Of a DNA stretch of 64,000 nt, positions 33,032-44,178 are shown one piece after another. A program made the position numbers and the translations under genes. Numbering within the stretch: the first letter of the stretch is position 1; each line of letters starts with the position of its first letter. Source of the stretch: Blepharisma stoltei (taxonomy: Eukaryota; Ciliophora; Heterotrichea; Heterotrichida; Blepharismidae); NCBI GenBank assembly GCA_914767885.1, contig CAJZBQ010000032.1:1-64000 (forward strand), in the 5' to 3' direction. Below the pieces are notes generated by a model. It made no database searches. It was not told where the DNA came from and worked only from the letters and a program-made list of their open reading frames with translations.

Positions 33032-34949
33032 TTATATTGTTAATCTTGGAGTTAAAGCTGCAACTGCATCTGGAGGCAGCGATATTTCAGCTAAAATATC
33101 AGAAAACCTTTGAAGAGGACTCTTATCAGTATGATGCTTCAGCGCTGACTGATAATTCCCTATTATATTATCAATTTTATCAAACGCTTCCAAAAATTTT
33201 TCAGCTTCACAATTATATTTGCTATACCAATGCAAATATGCCCCAGCACGAAATTTTGACTTTGCATTATAAATTGTCCTCCTAAGAGCTGTCAAAATTC
33301 CAGTCGTATTCGCTGCAATCGTAACACTCCTATCAATTTTATAAATCGGATTCGCAGCTCTCCCCTCCAAAAATGAGAAATTCAGATAAGATTTATCGAC
33401 TCACGACACAGGCCTAAAATGTGAAGAAATTTTATTGTAAAATTGCTTAATTTGCCTTTCGACACCATTATGTAAGTCTTCTCCTCTCATATAGCATTTA
33501 ACAGAAATTGACTGATGGCTTGATTGGCCATTTTCTTCATATTTAGGGAAATTTTTTAGCCCACTTTCGACGATATTCATTCAGCTAACTTCTCTTGATA
33601 GCGAGGCTTGTTTATCAATAATAAATGGATAGCTGTGAGCTCCTATAAATTTATAGTCTTCTGAAGGCACTAAATCTTGCATTATCGAAGGCCAGTCAAA
33701 GTCGTTACTCCTGTCTGGAGAAATATAAATTAAAATGACGGGAAGTCTAAATCTGCCTTCTCGGCGTAATATTCCAGACCTTATGGCTACAGTAAATTGG
33801 GACGGACTCTGAGTCAAGAATCAAGTGCAGCCTCAGAAGATTTGTATCCGGAACGGCAACATCCTTGGATCAGAGGATCCATAAGCATTCTCTACTGAGA
33901 ACTGGGGGTTTTGGCCCAGGCCACAGGTTAGCAGTCTTTTTCCTGTAGTTGTAGAAGGAAGGCACTTCGATACCCAAACAGACTCAAGATGCTAATCCTT
34001 AGATTCAAGTTACTCCAATTACCTGCCATAAGGCCACAGAAATCAATAAGGAAGCACTCAAGACTGAGGCCGCAAGGAAGAGAGAGACAGAAGGTAAAGG
34101 AAGCTGCATCCACCTTCGGGGATAGACCCTCTGGGCTGGAGTCTAAAGCGGTAAAGCCTTCCGTATACGTAACACCTGACTTTAATTAACCTAACCTTTC
34201 TGGATAAAATAAATTGGCAAGGGCATAAGCTATACATTCATTAATATTGTGTGTACTTGCGTTGGAGCCACGCTTGTTTGAATATAAAACTTGTCGTAAA
34301 ACTTCATCATTTTCAAAGAAAATAATTCCATCAGTGTAATCTTGCATATAAGAAAGCGATAGGCAAGAGTTATAGTCCTGTAAAGGGGTGTCTGCAGATT
34401 CTGAAGGTATATTATATTAAATTGAATAAAAATTAATCTAAAATAATGAAGAAAAAAATTAATTTATTATAAAAGGTATATAACTGCTGCACTTAAAAGG
34501 AAAGAGATAGGATATTCATCACGAATTTTTTCAAGTAATTTGCTGCCTAGCCCTGAGCCTGTACCTCCAGCTAAGCTGTGTATTAAAACTGTCCCTCGAT
34601 AGTAATCACAATCCTCAGCTTCTTTCCGAAGCATTTCCATTGTAGCATGAGACAATTTTGTCCCATTTTCTGGAGCATCTAAGTAGCCAAGGGCTCAGTT
34701 ATTTCCTCTTCCTGATGAAGTACTTATAGAGCGGTCTCGATTTAAAACTGAATTCAGAGGATGAGATGATTTATTAAAAGGCTTTTCAATAACTCGAGGC
34801 TCAGAATCAATAGCAATACATCTAGCTAGCCCTGTGTAACGATTAAAAGCTGTATTATTGTTTATCTCAATCTCATCTTTTAATATTTTCCAAAATTGAT
34901 GCCCAATTTGATTTCCACACTGGCCTACATGTAAGAACACAGTACTCAT
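33032..34949 (-). CDS. TUBD1: Delta-tubulin
   Basis: ATG 34949: MSTVFLHVGQCGNQIGHQFW, tubulin nucleotide loop GGTGSGLGSKLLEKI, and C-terminal AYLHWYSKYNCEAEKFLEAF. The divergence from alpha/beta/gamma and the NNWALGY form fit delta-tubulin, a basal-body triplet protein. Two insertions break the frame: 71 bp (34412-34482, TA-bounded) and an X element (33714-34217). With the TA-bounded option for the second (461 bp) the protein is 461 aa. With the imperfect direct repeat option (485 bp) it is 453 aa and reads LANLFYPDRSNDFDWP, which fits tubul in alignments better. Stop TAA 33032-33034. Confidence 0.85.
33714..34217 (+). mobile_element. X element, copy 2, inside delta-tubulin
   Basis: About 465 bp, aligned to copy 1 (15916-16462) along its length with a few deletions. 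Start TTAAAATGACG, end TTAATTAACCTAAC. It is flanked by diverged direct repeats beginning TCTGGAGAAATA and TCTGGATAAAAT. It must be excised to give tubulin. Confidence 0.8.
34412..34482 (-). other. IES, 71 bp, in delta-tubulin
   Basis: AT-rich and TA-bounded, with repeated TATACCTT at both ends (minus strand). Joining GCAGTTATA to CCTTCAGAATCT restores SAAVIPSESADTPLQDYN, the tubulin segment that follows beta-strand S6. Confidence 0.75.
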
Positions 34950-35038
34950 AAATTTTATTTATTCTTTACTAAAATAAATTAAATTTTTTTTTTTTTAAAA
35001 AAAAAAATTTTAAATTTTATTTGTTTTAGGTATAATTT

Positions 35039-36917
35039 TTAACTAAATATAAAATCTGAAGGATACTGATTTTGATGGCCTAAATCATTGATTTCCTCTA
35101 CTTCGTAATGCTCCTTTAAAATTTGGACTGCTTTGTCATAGATTCTTTGATTTGGATGTGACTGGAGTTTTTCTAGAGCTTCAAGCCCTTCAAGGTCTTG
35201 GAAATTTTTTGCTATATCATTATATCCGAAACCCCGGCCTGCTCTAAGGATGTTATTGATGGCTTCTAAAGTAACTATAAGAATATCAGGATCTTGATGG
35301 GTCAAAATATTGATTAATTGAGGTAAAACATTTAAATCAAATAATCTTCTTACTACATTTACATTTTTTGAGCGAGTTGTATTGCCTATAGCATACGCCG
35401 CTTCTTTTTTTAAATCAAAATCATTGTCATTTAACTCTGAAATAACTAGATATACACAAGGGTGACCCAAAACCTCAACAGCTTGTGAATCAGAGCCTGC
35501 TGTGATATTGCTGATGCCCCATAGAGCTTCTTTTTTTATTTGCCTTTTCCCAGTCGATAATAAAATTTGATATTTTTCTAAGATTCCTGAATTTAGCACC
35601 ATTTGGGCTTGTTCATCAGTTCCCGATAAAATATTTCCTATTGAACGAAGGGCTGGGACTTGGATTTTTATATTATGATGAGTCGTTAAATCAATAAGTT
35701 TCTGAATTATATTCAACTCTATAACTCCCTCTATTTACTAGTGAGCAAAATCATTAAAAGAATTACTATTTTCGGGATTATCCTTTAATTAGAATTAATG
35801 ATTATATTAATTAATTTTAAACAAATTCTATTAAATTTAGATGGCTTAAATTAAAATGAATTAAATTCGTACAATATTTAAAATCTGAAAATAATGTTTT
35901 AAAAATATTATTCTCGAGCAAAAAAAAACTTGCTTGCCTATCAAGGTGAATATTAAGCAAATTTACGCATTCTGGGCTAATTTCTGAAACATAAGAAATT
36001 ATTCAGCATATATCAATTAAAATATCTTCATAAATTTGATCAATCATAGCCGGCACAATTTTTAAGACTTCTTTAACTAATGATAATGGAGGACTTGGGT
36101 ATCCTTTACATAAATTGCTTAAAACCCAAACAAGTATTGCAATATCTTTATAATCCATTCTCGGATTTTTTAAAATAATTTCAATTATTTGATTTGCTGC
36201 TTTTGATTCAATCGCCTTGTCTCGGCTGCCTATTGAGTCTCCAGCCAAATTTCCTATTGTCCATGCACAATAAACAAGAATTTCTGTGGGCGATTTTGTT
36301 CGAAGCATCTGCACAAGAATACTAATAGTGTCTTCTGCTGCAAATAATGCTGAGATATCACTTTTCCCTGACGTCAAATTAATTAGACATCAGGAAACTT
36401 CACTTTGAATAGGGACATTTTTTGTCGTCAGCATTCTCAGGAGTTTTACGACTGGGTTTAATTCAGAAATCAAGCTAGCAGGTGGTGAATCTTTGCCATT
36501 AAGAAGTTTTCTAAAAGTTTGTATTATATGAAGCAGGATTCCTTGGTCTTCACAAGTATTTAAATTTGAAATTAAGCAGGATATTCTCGTAGATGGGGTA
36601 AGTTCTAAATCTACCAATCTTCTGTCAAAATTTGCTAGTTCTTGGGATATATACTCGTATGGGAAAACAATGTGACTTTCTTCAGTTTGTGGGGTATCAA
36701 ATACAGGATCTCTTCCAAATGCGCGCTTTTTATTGATGTGCTCAATTCTTTTCTTTTTTCTTAACTCTGCAAGACCTTCTTGGTGTTTTCTTTTAAGATC
36801 GTCAGGGTTTAGACTTTTTTGGTAATTTTTCAGTCGATCTTCGATCCTTTGATTTAATTGATTTTCCATATGATTTTTATAGGAACCTACTCCTTCTTTG
36901 AGAATATTTAATATCAA
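35039..36917 (-). CDS. KPNA: Importin alpha (karyopherin alpha)
   Basis: The frame starts at ATG 36917; an in-frame ATG at 36869 (MENQLNQRIEDRLKNYQ) gives a more typical start. It has a basic importin-beta-binding segment (RKHQEGLAELRKKKRIEHIN) and armadillo repeats with the NLS-groove W/N signatures: EVSW-CLINLTSG, CAWTIGNLAGD, LVWVLSNLCKG, PALRSIGNILSG, ALWGISNITAG and AAYAIGNTTRS. A 241-bp TA-bounded segment (35712-35952) interrupts between ECVNLL and NIIQKLIDL. Removing it gives 545 aa and keeps the arm order. It imports classical-NLS cargo into the nuclei. Stop TAA 35039-35041. Confidence 0.9.
35712..35952 (-). other. IES, 241 bp, in importin alpha
   Basis: TA borders in GCTTAATATTCACC and GTTGAATATAATTC. 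Its length is 1 mod 3, equal to the frame offset between the flanking exons. The interior is AT-rich with a poly-T tract and no homology seen elsewhere. Confidence 0.75.
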
Positions 36918-37741
36918 AATTAATTTTAATAATTGGGAATTTTGAAAAGAGTCAATAAATAAAATTGTCCTTTTTATTGCTATCGTTAATTGCTTAATTT
37001 CTGATCAGAATTCTGCATACTGATCTGAATTAATTGAGCTTATGTGAGACGGTTGCGAGACGGCTAACTACTCAAGAGTTTACTTTACGATTCCCATCCT
37101 CCAGGTTCCAGAATCCTCCTCTTCGGCTGCTGGAGGGTGTTTCGTGAACGGCCCAGCCCATACCGTTAGAATGTGTAGGTTGGAACTTGCTCGCTACTCG
37201 CTCCTTCTCGGGATAAGCTGATTCTATACCAGCCCTTTTTGTCTTTCCCTCCGTGGTGATGTGTGCAATAGGAAAAGTGATCTTCTAGAAGAGTGAAAAA
37301 CCTTTAATGAGAGGCAAATACCACCCAGAAAGGAGAAGAAAATATTCTTTCAGATCTCTTACTAGAAGAAACTTGACAAAAAAGTAATATTTTGATTTAA
37401 ATAAATTAATTATATATTAAATACTACAAGCATTATAAAAATAACTGATTTTTACCCATAAGAGTTAATATAAAAATCTCATTGAAAAACTATTTTTTAG
37501 CTTCTATGAGTCATTAAAACCAGAAAATTTCTAATTAAATGAGAATTTTAAATATTAATATAATTTCCACGGCTCCAGAGATTCTGACAGATATGATAAA
37601 TATAAAAAATTTACCCAGCCAATCAATAAGTACTTTCTAAAACTCACTTAATTTTTACTGATTTTATTCATAAATCTGTAGCAAAATCTTATTAAAACAA
37701 TAAATAAATCCCTAGATAAAATACGAAATCTAGCAAAATTA
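36918..37741. other. Spacer with a GC-rich insert (about 37030-37300)
   Basis: AT-rich DNA flanks a GC-rich, non-coding block (for example CTCCAGGTTCCAGAATCC, CCCTCCGTGGTGATGTGTGC). It looks like another member of the GC-rich insertion class. I could not define target repeats with confidence. Confidence 0.45.
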
Positions 37742-39441
37742 CTAATTAAATGAGACCTCCCTAACTTCTCGGACTCTTCCTTTGCAGAGAGGGCATGGTT
37801 CTGATCCAGCTCTACTATTTATTATCTTGTTTAGAGTCAGCTTCATTTTCTCCACAACGCAGTCTTTACAGGCAAAAACATGCCCGCATGGTAAAAATAC
37901 AATACTTTTTGGAGAGCTTCTGCAAATTAAGCATTCTAAGTCCTGGTCCTGAAGCTCCGCTGTGTGTTTTTTCTTCCTCTCTACTTTAATTTGGAGGGTT
38001 TTTATCATCTCTTCACTGCTTTCCTGCAGCTTTTGCGCGGCATCTGCCCTTTGGGTGAGTTTTTGGACGTAATTTGCGTAGAGTTGGCTGTCTTTTTGCT
38101 TCTTATTCAGTGCATCTTTTATGTAGTAGTATTGAGCAATTATTTCTGTTCGAGAGTTCTTTAAAGCTTTAATATATATCAAATTGAGCTAAATATAATA
38201 TAAATTTGTATAAAAATTAGGCTTTAATTAGAATTTATTAAATAAGTATAACCTAGCATCCCACTAATAGTGCTCCCGTACAGCTCTTCATAAGAAAATT
38301 TGAAAATCCCAACCTTTGCGCCTGTAAAATAGCAGCCAAGACCAGTGATGTCTTGGCAGTGAACTAATAAATAAATAAAATCCGTCTGGGAGTTCATGTC
38401 TGAACATTCTGCCATAAATATTCGTGCATCAGTATGCAATGCAAACAAAAGCATTTGTTCAAGTAAAATCGACGAGTTTGGGTATAAGATTTGCTATAAA
38501 TAATTTTTAAGCTAGTTTTTAATAAAAAAATGCTTATTCAATATATAATAAATAGTGATTTGCAGCTTGACAGTCATAAAAGAGTCCACATAAATGAGCA
38601 GCAATATCTGGGACCCATTATTAACATTAAATTATATATAGAAAGTACATTATAGACCTTAAGGACTATCTCCTTCCTTAAGGATTTCTGTCTGCTATTC
38701 ATATTTTATGACATCTCAGATGCTAGCTAGACTATACCTTCACTCACTACCCGAAAGTTGGAAGAGTTGTGTCGCTTTACCGCGCTAAAGCAAAGACTGC
38801 CCAGCATGAGAATTAAAAAAGGGTTGAATTCTCTAGTTGAATTTCAGCCAAAATGGAAATCCGAAGCCGCAGAGTAACTCCTAGTTTTATGCTGTGAAAT
38901 AATTCCGAATGGCCAGGCCATTGACTGTTAGCTCAGACTATTCCCATTTGAGGCAAAACCTGATATGGATTAAGCATGCTGTCGCTAGATCCGACCTTGT
39001 GATCCATTAAACCAAGTAAAAACTAGCTGAATGCGCATTCCCGAACGCTATACTCTCTTCTTCGAGGTCCCTGCACTAGTACTCTTAGTAATCATCTATA
39101 GAATGTTTCTCCACGCCATTTTAATCTATAGCATCTGGCACCCCACAAGAAGAAAGGCATGGATAATCCTGAAGACTAGTTAACCTTTCAAAAATAATGG
39201 TGGATATTGGAGGCGATGCAGCTTGCAAGCATTGGAAGGCAAGTACTCCATCAAAAAAAGCTAGATTTACAGGCGTTAAACCCTGTGCAGTTTGCATATG
39301 TATAAAATTATTAGCATTTAAGAACTTTCGAACCAGTGGTCATTGTAAGCCAATAAAAAAACAGTGATACTGAAAGCGAAAATAAAGTGCTGATTTCTTA
39401 ATTATTCAACAATTTCATATAGGTAACGTGAAAAAATTCAT
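37742..39441 (-). CDS. Ankyrin / RING-finger protein (probable E3 ligase)
   Basis: Three blocks join in frame: 39441-39183 (ankyrin-like: VRKFLNANNFIHMQTAQGLTPVNLAFFDG), 38484-about 38240 (...LHTDARIFMAECSDMN..., SYEELYGSTISGMLGYTYL) and about 38178-37742 (coiled coil, then RING CLICRSSPKSIVFLPCGHVF, ACKDC, CPLC). The first gap is a 696-bp TA-bounded insertion (FERL-YPNSS after joining). The second is a short IES of about 59-68 bp. The total is about 313 aa. Ankyrin plus C-terminal C3HC4 RING is a common ubiquitin-ligase layout. The true N-terminus may lie further upstream; nothing convincing was seen there. Confidence 0.6.
38178..38240 (-). other. Short IES (about 62 bp) in the ankyrin/RING gene
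   Basis: The frames on either side differ by 2 mod 3. Several TA pairs give a clean join (for example TATTTA to TATATTAAAGCT). The sequence inside has stops in both frames. Confidence 0.5.
38487..39182 (-). mobile_element. GC-rich IES, 696 bp, in the ankyrin/RING gene (W element, copy 1)
   Basis: TA-bounded and a multiple of three, with stops inside. Its core (about 38650-39170) is GC-rich and shares a diverged block with 39911-40186 (CGAACGCTATACTCTCTTCT versus CGAGCGTCTCACTCTCTTCC). Confidence 0.6.
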
Positions 39442-40360
39442 ATTTATTATTTTCGGGAGATTTAATTTTTCATTGTGAGTTATGAATTGAAATTCAGTGA
39501 ATATAAAGATATTATAAAATAGAATAAATTTACTATCAGCTATTTCTAATAAAAATAAGGTTTATATAGATTTTACAGACTCTGAGGTTTTATATTTATG
39601 ATTGTTAATAAAAAGCGATATATTCGTTTTAAAAATATAAGATTTTAAATCTTTTATCATTAGAAACATTTCTGATCAGGGTTAACTCTGGAGAACATTT
39701 AATAATACACAGAAAAATTCAGGAGCTGCAGCGGTTGGCAAAGAAAATTTCCAAAAAAAAATTAGGTGTTTTGTAAAAATGATTCAATGATAAGCCATTT
39801 ATTCACTTTTTTGCTGATTGTAAATCTTTACTATTTTATAGTCTAATAAAATATGAAGTTATCTTTTAGCAACATAAATCAATAAAATTAATCTAAAGCA
39901 ATATACCATTATTCCTATCATTAATAAGATTATTTAAGGCCCACTGTTAGGCACTCGAAGGCCCTTATTCCCTTTCATGAAGTTCCACGTTTGTTTATGT
40001 CCATACGCTTCTTGCATTCTGCTTTTCTTCAAGAAGGGTCTCTGCTTCTCCCTATAAGCCAGAAGGCATTGCTATTCCATTTTTCAGCAAAGCATCGAGC
40101 GTCTCACTCTCTTCCTTAAGGTCCTTGACAGCTGCAGGAATTAAGAAGCGGGCTGATTAATCACGCCCATTTTTTATATATCTAACGCAATATACCATTT
40201 TGGACAAGAAGAAATTGGCAAAGCTGGGCAAGCTCAGACTGCCCAAATAGGAATATATTATTTCATTAATTTAATTAATATAAAAAAATTCTTTTCTCTA
40301 TAAACTATCAGTAGAAACTCTAAGTTATTTAATTATAAAGAGAAATCATAATTAGGCTTA
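39442..40360. other. Spacer between divergent genes, contains W element copy 2
   Basis: AT-rich DNA except for the GC-rich insertion at 39898-40199, annotated separately. It holds the putative upstream regions of both the ankyrin/RING gene (minus) and the coiled-coil gene (plus). I see no promoter motif I can defend. Confidence 0.5.
39898..40199 (+). mobile_element. W element, copy 2, with 13-bp perfect (20-bp imperfect) direct repeats
   Basis: GCAATATACCATT occurs at 39898-39910 and 40187-40199. The repeat extends seven bases leftward with a single mismatch. The 276 bp between are GC-rich, non-coding and related to the core of the 38487-39182 insertion. Confidence 0.7.
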
Positions 40361-43170
40361 ATGTCAAAAAATTTTACCTCTTCATCATTTCCAACGACAA
40401 GTTTAACCTCTTCCCCCTCACAAAAAAGTCTCAATACAAAAGATGAGCTACTTTTAAGATGCAGAGAAACGATAGAAAGTCTAAATGACGAAATTGAAAA
40501 TCAAAAACAACAAAGACGAGAAGTTGAGCTCTATTGCAAAGAAATTGAGCTAAAAAACCAATCTTTAGAGACAAAAATAAAAGAATTAAATTTTCGAACA
40601 AATTCTTTAAGTGAAGAAAACGAAAAAATTTTAAATCAAAAAAATAATTTGGAGCAGGAGCTTGGGTATATAAAGAGAAATGATGGAAAATATTCACAGA
40701 AAATTGGAGAGGTTCAAAGTGAGCTGGAAAAGGAAAAGACAGAAAATATTAGCTTAAAGCAGCAATTAAATGAAAAAGTTGAAGCATTGAGAGAGACAAG
40801 TGGAATCTTGCAAGGATTTGAGATGAAAATTAAGAAGCTTGAAGAACAAATTGATTTGGCTACACAAGAAGCTGAAGAGTGGCGCCAAAAATATGAGGAT
40901 GCTGAATTTAAATGTGATAGGCTGACTTCGCAGGTAAAAATAGCTGAAGCTGTTATACAGAATCTAAAAAAAGCTCAAGAAGATTGTCAAAGTAGCTTAC
41001 AGCAAGAAAAACAAGTGCTTCAACAAAGAGAAAAAGAAATGAAAGAAAAATACCAAAATTATGAACAAAAAATAAAGAAAATGTATATGACGAGAGAAAA
41101 TGAATTAAAACAAGAACTTAAGAAAACAATTGAAGAAATTCAACAAGGAGTAGAGCTAACTCTCCACATAATTTCGGGAGTAAACAAAATAATTTTGTAC
41201 GCTTCCGATTTTTTTTAAAAATCCATTAATAAATTTTATTGTAAAAATTTATAAAAAATCCAAACTTGAAACCTAAAATTAAATTAATTTGTAAAATTTA
41301 TGTTTAAAAATGCAAGCTGTTTGAAATTTAACAGAATTATCTAGATATTTCATTATAATAATTATCATTTAAATATCAAAATATTTTTTCATAAAAATTT
41401 TTATATTTAAAAACGTTTTTGTTCGCCCACGGAGGGAGTTTTTTTATTCAAACACGGAGGGAGGAGAGTAAGTAGTGCTGAATACCAAAAAACTCGAAAT
41501 GAAAATTTAAATTTAAAAGAAATCATCAAAAAATATCAAGATAAAGAATTTGAGTACCAAAATGTGTTAAAGGACACAAGCGCCTTTGAAGCTGAAATTG
41601 CAAATTTGCAAAAAATTATTGAAGAATTAAATGAAAAATTGATAAGTGGACAACAAAAGTATCAAAAGCATATGGACTCTTATAACGAGACCGAAAAAAC
41701 ATTATATGAAAAGCTGGAAATTAAAGAAAAAGAAATTGAAAGCCTTAAAAAAGAGCTTAATAATTGTGTCGTGAATTTAGAAGAAAATTTAAGTTTGAAA
41801 TTACTGTTGGAAGAGCAAGCAAAGCAATTAAAAATAAGGGATATAGAAATCCAAAGGTTTTTATCCCAAGAAAAAGAATATGAGTATATAGCCTATGAGC
41901 TTAAATTGCTTACTCCCCCCCCCCATCCTTGATCGAACGATTGACTGTAAAAATTCCTAAAAATTGGAGAAATTAACCCCCATCCTTGATCGAACGATTT
42001 TCATATCATGCAAATTTTTATATATATAAAAAAATATTAGTTATCAAATGCTTTGGAAGATGTGCCTAATGAAGTTGTTTTCAGAGCTTTGAGACGACAG
42101 AAAGCTGCGAAATCAACCATCCGAAGTGATTTAGACATCAACATAGGCTTAAAAGCTCAATAATCTAATAAAATAGAGATTCTTTAAAATTTTTAAAAAA
42201 TATTTAATTTAAATTAAAATTTATACAGTTTTAAAAGGGTAACTAATAAATCAAAATATTAAAAATTGGTATTTTTATGAAATTAATTCAATTTTTGCTG
42301 TAAAAATAATTATTAAATGCTCTTAACCCTCTTATTTAAAGTAAATAAAAAAAATCTATATATATCTTTTTCATTTTATATATAAAATTTTTTTCCCAAA
42401 AAAATTTTTTTAAACCCCCATCCTTGATCGAACGATGGCGAGTCGTTCGATCAAGGATGGGGGGGGGAATTATTAAATTCCTTTAGTAGCAATATTTTTG
42501 CCCTTTGGATAAGCCATAATAATTTTTCTAAAAAAAATTTAAAATTTTATTCTCCATGCCTTTAGGAAAAATATCGAAAAGGCCAGACTTTAAGGTCAAA
42601 TGGCCATAATTTAATTTTATTATTATTTGTAAAAAAATAAGCATTTGTATGACCTATTTAACAGAAAATGGAACTACTCGTCACAAGCTAAATGAGCTTT
42701 TAAGCTATAACATAGCAAAAATGAAAGAAAACCATCTACAAGAGCTGAAAAAACTAAGCTACACATATGAAGATAAAATAGATGCTTTAAAATCTACAAT
42801 AAAACAAAAATTAAGAAAAGAATTTGAAGATTTGGTGGATAAGAGTTCCAAAGCAAGTAAAAAATTAGAAATTGAATTAAATGAACTGAAAACTAAAGTA
42901 AAATCCCAAGAAAATGTTATAGAAGAACTGGAAAAAGAAAAAGAAGAAAACGAGATATACAGAAGCAGCGGAAACTTTGTTGAAGAATTAGAAAACGCAA
43001 GGAAGACTATAGGGAATTTAGAGCTAGAAATTAAATATTATGAGGATGAAAATAATCTTTTGAATGAAAAAATCAAGCAAGACAGCTCGCTCTATAAGCG
43101 TGAAATGTCAAGAAAAGATGATGAAATACTAAAAATGAAGAGAAAGATTGAGGCTTGGTCAAATATTTAA
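40361..43170 (+). CDS. Long coiled-coil protein
   Basis: ATG 40361 (MSKNFTSSSFPTTSLTSSPS), stop TAA 43168-43170, 586 aa after two excisions. The Ser/Thr-rich head (about 30 aa) is followed by near-continuous heptads (for example LNDEIENQKQQRREVELYCK). IES 1 (41159-41470) is a degraded MITE B; joining gives QGVELSSAEYQKT. IES 2 (41913-42649) holds MITE A; joining gives YELKLLMTYLTENG. Both lengths exactly match the frame offsets. It resembles cytoskeletal or basal-body coiled-coil proteins, but no family can be assigned. Confidence 0.7.
41159..41470 (+). mobile_element. MITE B, copy 4, acting as an IES (312 bp)
   Basis: Left end after TA is ACTCTCCAC... with degraded GGGAGTAAACAAAAT. Right end is TTTGTTCGCCCACGGAGG, then a second arm ACACGGAGGGAGGAGAG before TA. 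The B core is present (AAAATTTATGTTTAAAAATG). 312 bp is a multiple of three. Confidence 0.75.
41911..42649 (-). mobile_element. IES of 737 bp containing MITE A, copy 1
   Basis: The MITE starts at the IES border (TACTCCCC...) with CCCCATCCTTGATCGAACGA. It has an internal second copy of the arm at 41977 and ends at about 42470 in a double-armed hairpin (AACGATGGCGAGTCGTT centre). The remaining 42471-42649 is AT-rich and unique. The joined reading is given under the coiled-coil gene. Confidence 0.7.
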
Positions 43171-43552
43171 ATTAATTTTATATTTATTAGGAATAATGAC
43201 TATAGAAAATACTTTCATTATAAAGAAAATAATTATAGTATGCCTTTATGTTAAACCTAAAAAAAGTGTTATCAATAAGGCTATAAATTATAATAAAAGG
43301 AGATTATTAAAAATAATATTTAATAAGTTTAGCCTTGATTAGGACTTTAATCAAATTCCAAACTTAATTTGCCTAGCTAAAGGTCTTTGATGGCCAGCGC
43401 TAGCTTATATATAGTTGGATAATATTCAGGGCGTATAATGAAATTGAAAAATTATTAAATTAAAATAAACCATATATTCTTAGACTTTAAAATTCATAAA
43501 TTAAACAAATAGCTACTAATTCTAAATTTCATTGCATTTTACTTTGTTTCTC
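43171..43552. other. Spacer, no gene seen
   Basis: 3' flank of the coiled-coil gene. AT-rich apart from GATGGCCAGCGCTAGC near 43390. No supportable feature. Confidence 0.45.
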
Positions 43553-43943
43553 TAACTCCCCCCCCCCTCCGTGAGCGAACAAAACCATTAGAAAAAATCG
43601 CCATTTTTTGACCAAAAACCCACCCTCCGTGAGTGAACAAAAATATTTTTAATAGAAAAAATTTTAATGGAAAAAAATTTTGATATATAAGTGATAATTA
43701 GTATAATGAAATCTAGAGCTAATTCTGTTTAATTTTAAACAAATTGCGTTTTTAAAACATAAATTTTGCAAATTAAATTAATATTTGCTTCCCAATTTTT
43801 GCAAATTAGGATTTTTTTAAATTTCGAAAAAAATATTTTTTATAAAATTTATATATAAATTGTTTTTTAAAAAAAAAAATTAACCCCCCCTCCGTGAGCG
43901 AACAAAATTTTTTTGTTCGCTCACGGAGGGGGGGGGGGGAGTA
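43553..43943 (-). mobile_element. MITE B, copy 5 (best preserved)
   Basis: Terminal arms CTCCGTGAGCGAACAAAA and the inverse GTTCGCTCACGGAGG, with poly-C/poly-G tips, bounded by TA (TCTCTAACTCCC / GGAGTAAGC). A second arm pair inside (CTCCGTGAGTGAAC near 43625; CTCCGTGAGCGAAC near 43890) makes a nested palindrome. It is intergenic. Confidence 0.85.
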
Positions 43944-44178
43944 AGCATATTTTATCAAGCCTAGTAGGTTTCAATAACCAGTAATTTTTTCAGTATTAAA
44001 AAGTTATTAAAAATGGTCCAAGTTTTAAATGATCCAAACTCCTTTTCTATATAGATCAATTTTTACCCTCAAACACATTATATTTTTCAAATTTTTTTAT
44101 AAAACCCTCCCTAAAATTCATACCTAGCCTTTTCTCCATTTTTCAGCTCATTTTCCGCTCTTTTTATAATAAATATAT

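Noticed and set aside
43148-43342. 64-aa frame overlapping the end of the coiled-coil gene
   Set aside because: Lys/Ile/Asn-rich translation of AT-rich spacer, overlapping the real stop in another frame.
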